A DNA stretch of 64,000 nt from UBA3102 sp964413055 (GCA_964413055.1 CAYPRB010000006.1:1-64000); one strand, 5' to 3'; shown: positions 15,107 to 23,824, numbered from the stretch's first letter. The notes: generated by a model from the letters alone, not told the origin. Numbers and translations are program-made.

Positions 15107-16045
15107 ATGCCGGATACCGGTTCTTTTCAGCTGCCGCATGAGTTTCTAATTGTCGGAGCGGCTGTGCAAACAGGCTTGATTGATGAGATAAAGAATGAAC
15201 CTTGTACTCTGGATGAATTAGCGGTTAAAACGAAAACCGACCGACGGGCTTTATGGACGGTTATTGAAGCTTTGGTTGCTTTAAAGTATCTTCAATATGA
15301 TAATGAGACGATTAAACTTACTGAAGAGGCGGATAATATTTTTTTTAATCCCGGTCATGGGGAATACACCGGCTTTTCATTTATGCATGCTTACAACTTG
15401 ATTAAGGCATGGATCCAGTTGCCGGAAGTTATGAAAAGTGGAAAACCGGTTCCGAAAAAAGGTGTTCCCGGGCACTCAAAGCATTTTATTACCGCTATGA
15501 GTCACCATGCTCAAAAATCGGCGTCGCAAATTATTGATTACTGTTTAAGGGACCTGCCTGCGCATCCCAGAGTTCTTGATATCGGCGGCGGCCCGTTAAC
15601 TTATGCGCTTGCTTTTGCCAAAAGAGGGGCCAGGGTGGTTGTATTGGACTTGCCTGAAGTTGTTGAAATGATGCAACCGGGACTGGATCCGGCTTTACCT
15701 GTCGGGATGGTTAAAGGTGACTTTACCAGGGGTCTGCCGCAAGGACCTTATGACCTTGTATACCTGGGAAATGTATGTCATATTTACGGTGTGCAGGAAA
15801 ACAGGAAATTATTTCAGGATGCAGCGCATGAGCTGGAACCGGGCGGGCAAATTGTCATCAATGATATGATTCGGGGTACAGGTGTTATGCCGGCATTATT
15901 CGGGGTAAATATGTTGATAAATACGCCAACCGGTGGAACCTGGACTTACGAGCAATACCAAACCTGGCTGTCTGAAGCCGGTTTTTCAGTAGCTCCCTGG
16001 TGTGAAGTTGGTGGCAGGCAATTGATTAAGGCTACAAAACTTTAA
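15107..16045 (+). CDS. SAM-dependent O-methyltransferase, plant-type/hydroxyindole family
   Basis: A 312-residue methyltransferase with an N-terminal winged-helix dimerisation domain (about residues 1-90, LDELAVKTKTDRRALWTVIEAL) and a C-terminal Rossmann SAM domain. Motif I is VLDIGGGPLTYALAFAKRGA with VVVLDLPEV after it; GDF and DLVYLGNVCHIY mark later motifs, and GGQIVINDMI the post-catalytic strand. Relatives methylate hydroxyl groups on small aromatic molecules; the substrate here is unknown. The start has AGGAGG upstream. It lies 64 bp after the DUF1538/PII genes and may or may not share their transcript. Confidence 0.8.
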   Translation: MPDTGSFQLPHEFLIVGAAVQTGLIDEIKNEPCTLDELAVKTKTDRRALWTVIEALVALKYLQYDNETIKLTEEADNIFFNPGHGEYTGFSFMHAYNLIKAWIQLPEVMKSGKPVPKKGVPGHSKHFITAMSHHAQKSASQIIDYCLRDLPAHPRVLDIGGGPLTYALAFAKRGARVVVLDLPEVVEMMQPGLDPALPVGMVKGDFTRGLPQGPYDLVYLGNVCHIYGVQENRKLFQDAAHELEPGGQIVINDMIRGTGVMPALFGVNMLINTPTGGTWTYEQYQTWLSEAGFSVAPWCEVGGRQLIKATKL

Positions 16046-16051
16046 ATCCTG

Positions 16052-16112
16052 CGTGACAGAAGAACCGTCCCCGTGTCACGCCTCCCCGTGTCACGCCTCA
16101 CGCCTTGTCACG
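16052..16112 (+). repeat. REP-like palindromic repeat with partial copies
   Basis: A 29-bp imperfect palindrome (16052-16080) has ends CGTGACA and TGTCACG around AGAAGAACCGTCCCCG. It is followed by shortened copies, TCCCCGTGTCACGCC (16082-16096) and CACGCCTTGTCACG (16099-16112). I recall this type of GTGACA...CCGTCCCC...TGTCAC sequence as a dispersed repeat in Peptococcaceae and related Clostridia. Such repeats are often mobilised by IS200-like (RAYT) transposases, none of which is in the window. Confidence 0.65.
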
Positions 16113-16257
16113 TATTGACGGTATTATATTGATGTGTTAAAATTACTTGACCTAGCGGTTAGGTTATACCTTTCCCTCTCTCAATCTTTTACATTGGTTA
16201 GGGAATAAAGTTATTTCCTATACCAATGGAGCTCAAAATAAGAAGAGGGGGATTTTA

Positions 16258-16554
16258 ATGTATCAAGACCGTTACCTGACATGCCGTGATTGTGGTAATG
16301 AATTTGTTTTTACCGCATCGGAGCAAGAATTTTTTGCAGAAAAAGGGTTTACTAATGATCCGGGTCGTTGCCCGGGTTGCCGGGCCGCCCGTAAAGCCCA
16401 AAGACGAAATGTCAATAGTGGCTACAGGCAGAAGCGTCAGATGTATCCGGCGGTTTGTGCCAGTTGCGGCAAGGAAACCGAGGTTCCTTTCCAGCCGAGC
16501 GGAGAAAGGCCGGTATACTGCAGGGATTGTTTCCGGCAGGTATCACAATACTAA
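16258..16554 (+). CDS. Zinc-ribbon protein with four CxxC pairs
   Basis: A 98-residue protein. Two zinc ribbons are visible: CRDCG (Cys9, Cys12) with CPGCR, and CASCG with CRDC near the C-terminus. The first reads YLTCRDCGNEFVFTASEQEFFAEKG, the opening of the small zinc-ribbon family widespread in Firmicutes and Chloroflexi. A basic linker (RAARKAQRRNV...) joins the two and may bind nucleic acid. The role is unknown. The ATG follows GAGGGGG. Its leader contains a hairpin (ATTGG...CCAAT, about 16192-16227). Confidence 0.75.
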   Translation: MYQDRYLTCRDCGNEFVFTASEQEFFAEKGFTNDPGRCPGCRAARKAQRRNVNSGYRQKRQMYPAVCASCGKETEVPFQPSGERPVYCRDCFRQVSQY

Positions 16555-16560
16555 CCATAA

Positions 16561-16598
16561 CAATTAAAGGGGCAGTTTTTAACTGCCTCTTTAATTGT
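16561..16598. terminator. Hairpin terminator after the zinc-ribbon gene
   Basis: CAATTAAAGGGGCAGTT pairs with AACTGCCTCTTTAATTG with one mismatch around a TTT centre. The long A/T-rich base gives U-rich flanks on both strands. Confidence 0.6.
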
Positions 16599-16793
16599 TA
16601 GTCGGAATCATCGTGTTAGAAACTGCTATCTCCAGTAGAAATATTTGTCGAATGATGTAAGAAATATATTTGTATTATTACAGGATTTTATTATTTTTTA
16701 TAGAAAATAACATTAATTGATATTTCCTGGATAGACGGGAAGTTTTTTAATGTTTATAATGTTAATTTCGTGTTTTTTGGAGTAACATAAATT

Positions 16794-18707
16794 ATGAATG
16801 ATAAGGAATTTGCTGGACGGTGGCACTTGGAAGAAGAGTTGCAGGAAAGCGAGCAGCGGTACCAGAAACTGGTTGAAATTTTATCCAGTGCGGTTATAGT
16901 ACATAGTGCGGGCAAGATCGTTTTTTCAAATAAGACGGGAGCAAAGCTTTTAGGTTTTAGGAATCCTCAAGAGCTCGTCGGGCGGCCGGTAATGGATTTT
17001 GTTCATACCGACTATAAAGAAATCGTTAGAAAAAGAATAAAACAGTTGTATGAAGAGAGAGAAACATTAACTTTTATTGAACAAAAATTAGTAGGTGTTA
17101 ACGGAACAGTTATCAATGTGAAAGTGGCATCAGCACCCTTAACTTATCATGGAAAACCAGCTGCGCAAGCGGTTATTCATGATATTACCGGAAATAAACT
17201 GGTTGAAAATAAATTACTTGCAACCCGGCATCAGCTTATGGATATTATCGAATTTTTGCCTGATGCCACCCTTGTTATTGATAAAGACAAGAAAGTTGTT
17301 TTTTGGAACCGGGCCATAGAAGAAATGACCGGTGTAAATAAAGAAGATATTATCGGCAAGGGTAATTATGCTTACGCCGAGCCTTTTTACGGGGAACCCA
17401 GACCGATTTTAATTGATTTAATTTTTGATGATGATAAAATTATCCAATCAAATTACGGAAATTTTCGCAGAATAAAAAACATATTGTTTGCTGAAAAGTA
17501 TACTCCTTTCTTAAATAAAGGAAAAGGGGCTTGCTTGTGGGGTACTGCCGCCCCGCTTCTTGACAGTGCAGGCAACCTGGCGGGAGCCATCGAAACTATT
17601 CGTAATATTACCAGTCACCGGCAAATTGAAAATGCGCTGCGCCTGTCGGAAGAAAGGTTTTCAAAGGCTTTTAGGGTCAGCCCTGCTCCAATGTCCATTA
17701 CTTCATTCACGGACGGACAGATTATTGATGTTAATGAAAGTTTTTTGTGCCAATTTGAGTACCGCCGTGACGAGGTTATAGGACGTACAACGGAAGAATT
17801 GGGGATTTGGTTTGAGAATGATGTGTGTAAAAAAATAGTTCGGATACTGGATGAACGGGGTGCGGTGCAAAACCTTGAAACTGGCTTGCGTACTAAGTCG
17901 GGCAAGATATGGATAGGGTTGTATTCGGCGGAGATTACTGACCTTAACGGAAAGCAGTGTATATTGAGTTTATTCAATGATATTACCGAACGCCGGCAGT
18001 TTGAAAAGGAAATGGCCCGCTTTGAACGACTGAAGCTTATAGGAGAAATGGCGGCGGGTATCGGTCACGAAATAAGAAACCCGATGACCACAACGCGTGG
18101 TTTTTTACAAATCCTTAAGGAAAAAAAAGAATGTATCAAATACCGGGAATATTTTGAACTCATGATAGCAGAAATGGACCGGGCAAATTCCATAATAACC
18201 GAGTTTCTTTCCCTGGCTAAAGATAAGACCATACACTTGGAGCAACAGAATCTTAATACCCTGTTGAAAGCCCTTGCTCCTTTAATTCAAGCGGATGCCA
18301 AAGCTTCAAAAAAAATTTTCCGGTTATTACTTCAAGAAATTCCGGATTTATTTCTGGATGAAAAGGAAATTCGCCAACTTATACTCAACCTGGTGCGTAA
18401 CGGATTGGAATCCATGTCATCCGGGGGAATGCTTACTATAAGTACATTTACTGACGACGAAGAAGTAGTATTGGCAGTAGCGGACCAGGGTATAGGGATC
18501 GCGCCTGATTTGCTTGAAAATATCGGCACTCCTTTTTTAACTACCAAAGATTACGGTACCGGATTAGGACTGGCGGTTTGCTACAGCATTGCCACCCGGC
18601 ACGAGGCGGTTATTAACGTGGAAACCGGTCCGGAGGGTACTACTTTTTATATCCGGTTTAAAAAAATAACATCTGATTCAAATCCTAATGAATTTGAAAC
18701 CAAATAA
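16794..18707 (+). CDS. Soluble PAS-domain sensor histidine kinase
   Basis: A 637-residue kinase without membrane segments. Three PAS domains (about residues 17-135, 142-275 and 283-405) precede a HisKA domain with His425 in GIGHEIRNPMTT and an HATPase domain: N-box LILNLVRNGLESM, G1 VADQGIGI, G2 GTGLGLAV. The second PAS (DIIEFLPDATLVIDKDKKVV...) closely matches one in the GGDEF-EAL protein at 33457. No response regulator lies nearby, as is usual for sporulation-type orphan kinases that feed Spo0A; that role is an inference. The ATG follows a GGAG site. Confidence 0.9.
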   Translation: MNDKEFAGRWHLEEELQESEQRYQKLVEILSSAVIVHSAGKIVFSNKTGAKLLGFRNPQELVGRPVMDFVHTDYKEIVRKRIKQLYEERETLTFIEQKLVGVNGTVINVKVASAPLTYHGKPAAQAVIHDITGNKLVENKLLATRHQLMDIIEFLPDATLVIDKDKKVVFWNRAIEEMTGVNKEDIIGKGNYAYAEPFYGEPRPILIDLIFDDDKIIQSNYGNFRRIKNILFAEKYTPFLNKGKGACLWGTAAPLLDSAGNLAGAIETIRNITSHRQIENALRLSEERFSKAFRVSPAPMSITSFTDGQIIDVNESFLCQFEYRRDEVIGRTTEELGIWFENDVCKKIVRILDERGAVQNLETGLRTKSGKIWIGLYSAEITDLNGKQCILSLFNDITERRQFEKEMARFERLKLIGEMAAGIGHEIRNPMTTTRGFLQILKEKKECIKYREYFELMIAEMDRANSIITEFLSLAKDKTIHLEQQNLNTLLKALAPLIQADAKASKKIFRLLLQEIPDLFLDEKEIRQLILNLVRNGLESMSSGGMLTISTFTDDEEVVLAVADQGIGIAPDLLENIGTPFLTTKDYGTGLGLAVCYSIATRHEAVINVETGPEGTTFYIRFKKITSDSNPNEFETK

Positions 18708-18918
18708 TTCCTAATCATATTCCCTGACATGTATTTTAAACAGGACAGGGCATTAAATAAAGAGACTGCAAGCTTAATTTAATAACACTATTTTTCCTAA
18801 AATGCCATAGGACTATAGTCACAAAATGATATTATTAAATTCTAAGGTGAATTTTTGAAGAGGATATTTTTTTTGCTTGTCGAACTGATTAAAAAAGCTC
18901 GGAAGGAGGTTGAACCGC

Positions 18919-19374
18919 ATGAATATACCGTTCAATTCCTTTAAAGAATTAACCGAATATGCATCGAGTGAGACCGATAATGAAAAGTATTTTTTGAACC
19001 GCATGCTCGATGGAATTCTTGAAATAACCAAAGAAAAGGATATATTGACGGTTTATGCCAAAAACCTGTTTGGCAATTACAAGAATTTGGAAATTGTTAC
19101 TTTAACTAATAAAAATAAAATTATTCAATCAAAGTTAATTTTAAGTGAAAATAAAATCAAGGTATTTATCTTTGATCTCGACCAAATAGAGTTTATCAGT
19201 TTAAAGATACCGGTTAAGGAAGAGAGTGTCCAGTCTGAATTAGAAATTGTGCTTAATAACGGGAAAAAAATTTATTTGAACAGTAATATCGATACGGACA
19301 CGCATTTGAAAGAAAGATATTCCAATTATATTAAAGAGATAGCAAGATATCTGACCGTAAAAGAACATTTGTAA
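18919..19374 (+). CDS. Hypothetical protein, 151 residues
   Basis: A soluble, lysine- and glutamate-rich protein that I cannot place in a family. It has an N-terminal helical part (NSFKELTEYASSETDNEKYFLNRML), then alternating strands (ILTVYAKNLFG, IVTLTNKNKIIQSKLIL) and a C-terminal helix. The ATG at 18919 is chosen since GGAAGGAGGT ends 8 bp upstream; TTG 18910 overlaps that site. It is monocistronic with its own terminator. The 200 bp before it are AT-rich and show nothing else. Confidence 0.6.
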   Translation: MNIPFNSFKELTEYASSETDNEKYFLNRMLDGILEITKEKDILTVYAKNLFGNYKNLEIVTLTNKNKIIQSKLILSENKIKVFIFDLDQIEFISLKIPVKEESVQSELEIVLNNGKKIYLNSNIDTDTHLKERYSNYIKEIARYLTVKEHL

Positions 19375-19395
19375 GAACCTCCGGGTTCTTTTTTT
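19374..19395 (+). terminator. Intrinsic terminator, plus strand
   Basis: AGAACC (19374-19379) pairs with GGTTCT (19384-19389), followed by a T-run. It begins within the stop codon of the preceding gene. Confidence 0.75.
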
Positions 19396-19396
19396 A

Positions 19397-19428
19397 TAAA
19401 AAAAGCCTGGATATTATTATCCAGGCTT
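19397..19428 (-). terminator. Intrinsic terminator of the AOR operon, minus strand
   Basis: AAGCCTGGAT (19403-19412) pairs with ATCCAGGCTT (19419-19428). The A-run on the plus strand at 19397-19404 gives the U-tract on the minus strand. Confidence 0.8.
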
Positions 19429-19442
19429 AATAAGAGATTACA

Positions 19443-21305
19443 TTAGATGGAGAATGTTTTCCCCCGGGCAAGGTGCAGCGCATGTAGTAATTCCTCAGTG
19501 GGAATGCCGTCTTTAGTCCATCCTCTCAGGTAATAATATTCTTCACGCATGGAATCAATGTCATTCCGGGTAAATCTATGGCCTTTACAAGGACCGCTGG
19601 GTAACGGCTGCCGGAACCGGTGTGGCAGGGTATCCTGCGCCGGCTCCAGACCTTCACGCAGGTTATAGAGTCGACCAAGGTTCCATATTTTAGCACCCAA
19701 ATTTTGGAGCCATGCTTCATCTTCCATTTCCAGGTCGTGCCCTGTACATGTACGGTATAACTTGACATATGTTCGGGGGCTGATACCAAAGGTTCCAAAG
19801 TCGCACTTGACAAAAGTGTCAAGTGCAGCCAGGTAATTTTGGTGATGGATGACAATTTCCGCCTTGCCTTTTACAGCCAACCGGTCAACTGTGTGGCCTT
19901 TCCAGGGTAAGCCGCCCAATTCTTCTCCCAGGGGCATTCCTCTTTGGTGGCAACCACCACGGTCCGCTGTCATCAGGGACAGGGCAATGCCGGGTGCTCC
20001 CCGGGGGCCCCAGGCCGGTGTTTCAAGTCCTTTGATGTGCACGGCAATTTGTTCGTTTGGAGAACCGATTTTGACAGCAGCCCGGTGGACTCCGTCTGCC
20101 AGCAGGTTGCCGAGAGTTCCTTCACGATGAGCGATAGCTTTAATCAACGCCTCTGCGGCTTGAATATTCCCAAACTTAATCTCGTAGCCGGAAGCTTTCA
20201 TTTCGGGTAGTGATTTTTTTTCCGCTGCTTCCATGGCAAATCCGATTACTCCGCCTGTCGACATGCTGTCCAGGCCCAGTAAATCGCAAAGATGGGCCAG
20301 GTGTATTACTGCCTTCGTATTACCGATTTCCAGGTTGGAACCCAACATGGCGGCTGATTCGTACTCTACAATATCAGACACGGTACCCCGGTACCGGCCG
20401 GAACGGATATAACCCACTTTGCTGCAGTGAACCGGGCAGCCGGTGCAGGCTTCATTGCGCAACCACATGTCCCGGTTCTGGCCAAAATCACTTATTTCAA
20501 GGTTGTTGTCGAAGGTGCCGTCAAAATAGTTACGCCTGGGAAGGACACCGTTTTCGTTGGCAAAAGGCACTGATGATGCCGTTCCCGTTTGCATTAAATT
20601 TCGTATGTCGGGACTGTTTTTTAAATCGTGATAAGCCAGTTCCACGGCAGCCAGAAATTCTTTTTGGTGCCGCACTTTTACCGGCTGGCGGCCTCTTAAG
20701 GCAACGGCTTTAAGATTCTTGGAGCCCATAACGGCTCCGGCACCGCCCCTGCCGGCCTGCCGGTTATACTCGCAGGATACCAGAGCAAAATACACCAATT
20801 TTTCACCGGCCGGACCGATGCTGGCTACTTTTATGCTGTCGTCTTTTAGATTTTCTTTAATCAAGTGGTTGGTTTCCAAAGTGTCTTTACCCCACAGATT
20901 ACGGGCCGGACGTATTTCCAGATGCCCATCGTCAATCCAAAGGTACACGGGTGCAGCGGCTTTTCCTGTAATTATCAGGCCGTCATAGCCGCAGTATTTG
21001 ATTTCATGGCCGAAGGAGCCGCCGAAATATGAATCCAGCAGGGTTCCCGTTAAAGGGGACTTGGTTACCACACAAGCCCTCATAGACGGCGCCAAAGTAC
21101 CGGTAAGCGGACCGGTCATAAACATCAGTATGTTTTCCGCGCCAAGAGGGTCGCATTTGGGAGGGACCAGGTCGTAAAGAAGTTTTAATCCGAATCCCTT
21201 GCCTCCTACAAATGCATTCTTAAACCATTGGGGTACGGTTAGCTCGCGGCTTTCTCCGGAGGACAGGTTTACATAAAGAAACTTGCCGGTATAACCGCTA
21301 TTCAT
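19443..21305 (-). CDS. Tungsten-dependent aldehyde:ferredoxin oxidoreductase
   Basis: A 620-residue AOR-family enzyme that interconverts aldehydes and carboxylic acids using ferredoxin and a tungstopterin. The N-terminal beta domain (GYTGKFLYVNLSSGES, FVGGKGFGLKLLYD, MTGPLTGT) binds the pterin. CTGCPVHC supplies Cys287, 290 and 294 of the [4Fe-4S] cluster, with a fourth Cys likely in TFVKCDFG. EYESAAMLGSN is also family-typical. ATG 21305 is chosen because GGGGGGTG lies 6 bp upstream; GTG 21314 would overlap that site. The gene overlaps its ferredoxin partner and is followed by a terminator. Confidence 0.93.
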   Translation of the reverse strand: MNSGYTGKFLYVNLSSGESRELTVPQWFKNAFVGGKGFGLKLLYDLVPPKCDPLGAENILMFMTGPLTGTLAPSMRACVVTKSPLTGTLLDSYFGGSFGHEIKYCGYDGLIITGKAAAPVYLWIDDGHLEIRPARNLWGKDTLETNHLIKENLKDDSIKVASIGPAGEKLVYFALVSCEYNRQAGRGGAGAVMGSKNLKAVALRGRQPVKVRHQKEFLAAVELAYHDLKNSPDIRNLMQTGTASSVPFANENGVLPRRNYFDGTFDNNLEISDFGQNRDMWLRNEACTGCPVHCSKVGYIRSGRYRGTVSDIVEYESAAMLGSNLEIGNTKAVIHLAHLCDLLGLDSMSTGGVIGFAMEAAEKKSLPEMKASGYEIKFGNIQAAEALIKAIAHREGTLGNLLADGVHRAAVKIGSPNEQIAVHIKGLETPAWGPRGAPGIALSLMTADRGGCHQRGMPLGEELGGLPWKGHTVDRLAVKGKAEIVIHHQNYLAALDTFVKCDFGTFGISPRTYVKLYRTCTGHDLEMEDEAWLQNLGAKIWNLGRLYNLREGLEPAQDTLPHRFRQPLPSGPCKGHRFTRNDIDSMREEYYYLRGWTKDGIPTEELLHALHLARGKTFSI

Positions 21306-21723
21306 TATTTTCACCCCCCGGAATAACTACTAATTCCAGCGCGCCGGTAGGGCAGTATTTGACACATAACGGTTCTCCTCCGCAAAGATCGCACTTGCGT
21401 GCGGTATTTTTTTGTTTGTCCAAGAGAATCATGTCTATGGGACAGGCTTCGGCACATAGACCGCAACCGTTACATTTTTCCTGGTCGATAATAACTGCTC
21501 CGTTGTGCTTATTGCGATAAATTGCCTCGTTGGGGCAGACTTTAAGACAAAACGCGTTTTGGCATTGTGCGCAAACAACCGGCCGGTGTACCAGTCCCTG
21601 GTTTGCTATCTTCAGAAGGGCCAGGCGGGGATTAGTTCCGCCGCTTCTCATTTCTGAACAGATCAGCTGACAAATAGCACAACCGGTACACAGGTCAAAA
21701 TTAGTGCAAATGACCTTGCGCAA
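21298..21723 (-). CDS. Polyferredoxin, 4Fe-4S electron-transfer subunit of the AOR
   Basis: A 141-residue iron-sulphur protein of the HycB/CooF type with 17 cysteines, enough for four [4Fe-4S] clusters: CTGCAICQLIC, CAQCQNAFCLKVCP, CNGCGLCAEACP and CDLCGGEPLCVKYCP. It has no Tat or Sec signal, so it works in the cytoplasm, most likely passing electrons between AOR and a ferredoxin or dehydrogenase. The TTG start follows GGGGGTT. It overlaps the AOR gene by 8 bp and lies 34 bp after the Fe-ADH gene, in one operon. Confidence 0.9.
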   Translation of the reverse strand: MRKVICTNFDLCTGCAICQLICSEMRSGGTNPRLALLKIANQGLVHRPVVCAQCQNAFCLKVCPNEAIYRNKHNGAVIIDQEKCNGCGLCAEACPIDMILLDKQKNTARKCDLCGGEPLCVKYCPTGALELVVIPGGENNE

Positions 21724-21757
21724 TTAATATAACCCCCATCCGTTACAATATTGTCGG

Positions 21758-22948
21758 TTATTCAAATCCAAAGCAGCGCCGGTAAATTTTTTCGTAACCT
21801 TTTGCATCAATGTCACGGGGGTTGCCGACTGTTTGCGGGTCCCGGAAAGCTTCCATTGATAACCTGGGTATTAAGTCAGGTGCTACACCCTGATCCTGCA
21901 GGGAGGGAATTTCCAAGTCCACTGTCAGTTCATAGATAAATTCAACGGCAGAAAGCGCTGCTTCTTCATGATTCATGCCGTGAGTGTTAATTCCTAATGC
22001 TTGTGCGATACGGCTAAACTTTTCTGGTTCCCCCAGCCAGTTGTATTCCATTACCGGGGCCAGAGTTGCGGCCACGGCGGAACCGTGGGCAACTGGAACA
22101 ATGCCTCCCAGGGTCTGGGTCATGGCGTGAACGGCGCCTGCACTTTCGTTCCCATAAGAAAGTCCAGCCAGGAGGGCGGCCATGGCCATGCCGTAGCGCG
22201 CTTCAATATCTTGGCCGTTGGCAAAAGCACGGCGCAGGTACATGGCGCAATATTCTATAGCCAGGAGTGCCGCGGCGTCCGTGGCCGGCTGGGCGTAATG
22301 ACAAGTGTAACACTCAATAGCGTGACAAAGTGCGTCCATACCGGTGCCGGCAGTTACCAGGGGAGGCATGGACACGTGCAGTTCTGGATCCACGATGGTT
22401 AAATGTGCTGCGATTAAGGGCCCGCCGACATTAAACTTGTACTCGCGGGCCGGGTCGGTAATGACCGCCCATTGGGTCACCTCACTACCGGTACCGGCGG
22501 TGGTGGGGATGGTCGTAAGAGGTGGAATGCGTGCGGAAAGCTCTTTTTTCCCTTCGGCGCATTCATATGCGAGTACCGGTTCACCGTGGGTAATTTCCAC
22601 CCCGGCCGCCTTGGCAGTATCCATGGAACTGCCGCCGCCTACGGCAATAAGTCCGTCACAAGCCTTATTTTGGTACATCTCGGTGGCTCCGGCCACGCAG
22701 TCAAGGTGAGGGTTGGCCACTACCCGGTCGTAAACAGCATAATCAAGTCCCGCTTCCTTTAAGCTGGCGGTTACCAAGTCGATCAGTCCTGCCTTGATGA
22801 CTCCGCTGTCCGTTACCACCAGGGGCTTTGAAACCCCGAGGTATTTCTGTTCGGTACCCAGGATTTTAATAGCGCCGATACCGTTTTTCATTACGGTGGG
22901 GACTTCAAAGCTCTTGACCTTTTGCATTCTTTCGAAGCGCATGTACAT
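21758..22948 (-). CDS. Iron-containing alcohol dehydrogenase
   Basis: A 396-residue group III alcohol dehydrogenase. GLIAVGGGSSMDTAKAAG binds NAD(P), and the Fe ligands are seen in LTIVDPEL (Asp), DALCHAIE (His), GAVHAMTQ (His) and PVAHGSA (His). It interconverts an alcohol and its aldehyde, which AOR could then oxidise to the acid (or the reverse). The ATG at 22948 has GGAGGAG about 10 bp upstream. It is the first gene of the operon and is divergent from a GbsR-type regulator; in Bacillus subtilis, gbsR is divergent from gbsAB, where GbsB is an Fe-ADH that oxidises choline. Confidence 0.92.
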   Translation of the reverse strand: MYMRFERMQKVKSFEVPTVMKNGIGAIKILGTEQKYLGVSKPLVVTDSGVIKAGLIDLVTASLKEAGLDYAVYDRVVANPHLDCVAGATEMYQNKACDGLIAVGGGSSMDTAKAAGVEITHGEPVLAYECAEGKKELSARIPPLTTIPTTAGTGSEVTQWAVITDPAREYKFNVGGPLIAAHLTIVDPELHVSMPPLVTAGTGMDALCHAIECYTCHYAQPATDAAALLAIEYCAMYLRRAFANGQDIEARYGMAMAALLAGLSYGNESAGAVHAMTQTLGGIVPVAHGSAVAATLAPVMEYNWLGEPEKFSRIAQALGINTHGMNHEEAALSAVEFIYELTVDLEIPSLQDQGVAPDLIPRLSMEAFRDPQTVGNPRDIDAKGYEKIYRRCFGFE

Positions 22949-23017
22949 GTCTGTGACTCCTCCTTGAAAAGGTTTAAAGTTATCTGGAATACAAAGTTTA
23001 ATATATTCGGTTCATAC

Positions 23018-23027
23018 AGTTTAAACT
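23018..23027. promoter_or_regulatory. Palindrome AGTTTAAACT in the ADH/GbsR intergenic region
   Basis: A perfect 10-bp palindrome upstream of the Fe-ADH gene. Its half-site (GTTTA) recurs in the 15-bp palindrome at 23148-23162 next to the regulator and in AAGTTTAA near 22994. It may be the operator that controls the ADH-ferredoxin-AOR operon. Confidence 0.35.
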
Positions 23028-23112
23028 TTATAAAACAAAATATATATCATTATAAACCAAACAACTTAAATAGACAATATAGGTTGCTAGCAACTTATTT
23101 AGAAATAAAAAG

Positions 23113-23162
23113 TTGACTGATAAAAACAAAGCGTATAAAATTTACTTAATAAACAGTTTATT
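23113..23162 (+). promoter_or_regulatory. Promoter and 15-bp palindromic operator of the GbsR-type gene
   Basis: TTGACT (23113-23118), a 17-bp spacer and TAAAAT (23136-23141) form a sigma-A promoter. AATAAAC-A-GTTTATT (23148-23162), a perfect palindrome, sits at about the transcription start, just before the ribosome binding site. This is a typical place for autorepression. Confidence 0.55.
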
Positions 23163-23182
23163 CTGTAGAGGAGGAATCGTTG

Positions 23183-23788
23183 TTGAAATTATCGAGTGCG
23201 ACTTCAAACTATGATAATACCAGACTTGAGGAAGCCCGCGACCTGGTTATTAATGCCATGGCCGAGACCATGGATTTTTATGGTATTTCTCCTCTGGACG
23301 GGCGTCTTTACGGCACCATGTATTTTTCCGGACGGCCTATGAGTCTTAATGAGATGGCTGCCAAACTGGGCATGAGTAAAACAAGTATGAGTACCTCAGC
23401 CCGGGCATTGCTGAAGACAAAAATGCTCAAAAAAATCTGGCAGAAAGGTGTGCGGAATGATTTATACTCTGCCGAGCAGGATTTTTTCACTATTTTCATC
23501 AATGCCTTTTGCCAGTGTTTTAAGCGCGAAATTGAAATAAACCTGGATGCTATTGAAAAGGCGGAGCCAATCTTTAAGGAGTTGATTGCCCAGGCCGGTA
23601 CGGACATTGGCAAATTAGCGGAAGAAGATTTAAAGAAGCTGACCCGGGCTAAAAAATATTATTTTTGGTTGGACCAACTTATAAAATCAGTAGAAAACGG
23701 TGAAATATTTAAGTACATTAACGAACCAAATGAACACAATAACTCCACGTATGCTTCAGTACCAGACAGTCAGGTCGCGCTTGATTAA
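23183..23788 (+). CDS. GbsR/MarR-family transcriptional regulator
   Basis: A 201-residue winged-helix protein. Residues about 25-95 read MDFYGISPLDGRLYGTMYFS then MSLNEMAAKLGMSKTSMSTSARAL, the GbsR-type start and recognition helix. The C-terminal half is helical and would dimerise or hold the ligand. GbsR of Bacillus senses choline and represses betaine synthesis and uptake genes. Here it is divergent from Fe-ADH/ferredoxin/AOR, which it probably controls. TTG 23183 has GGAGG 8 bp upstream; TTG 23180 is an alternative. The effector is unknown. Confidence 0.85.
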   Translation: MKLSSATSNYDNTRLEEARDLVINAMAETMDFYGISPLDGRLYGTMYFSGRPMSLNEMAAKLGMSKTSMSTSARALLKTKMLKKIWQKGVRNDLYSAEQDFFTIFINAFCQCFKREIEINLDAIEKAEPIFKELIAQAGTDIGKLAEEDLKKLTRAKKYYFWLDQLIKSVENGEIFKYINEPNEHNNSTYASVPDSQVALD

Positions 23789-23824
23789 CCGGGTTTGATA
23801 CTTAAAAAGAGGTGATAAGCAAAG

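Noticed and set aside
16052..16112. CRISPR-like repeat
   Set aside because: Only one full copy and two shortened adjacent copies exist, with no regular spacers and no cas genes in the window.
16286..16567. Overlapping frame in the zinc-ribbon gene
   Set aside because: The other frame has four CxxC pairs and a good ribosome binding site; this one has neither.
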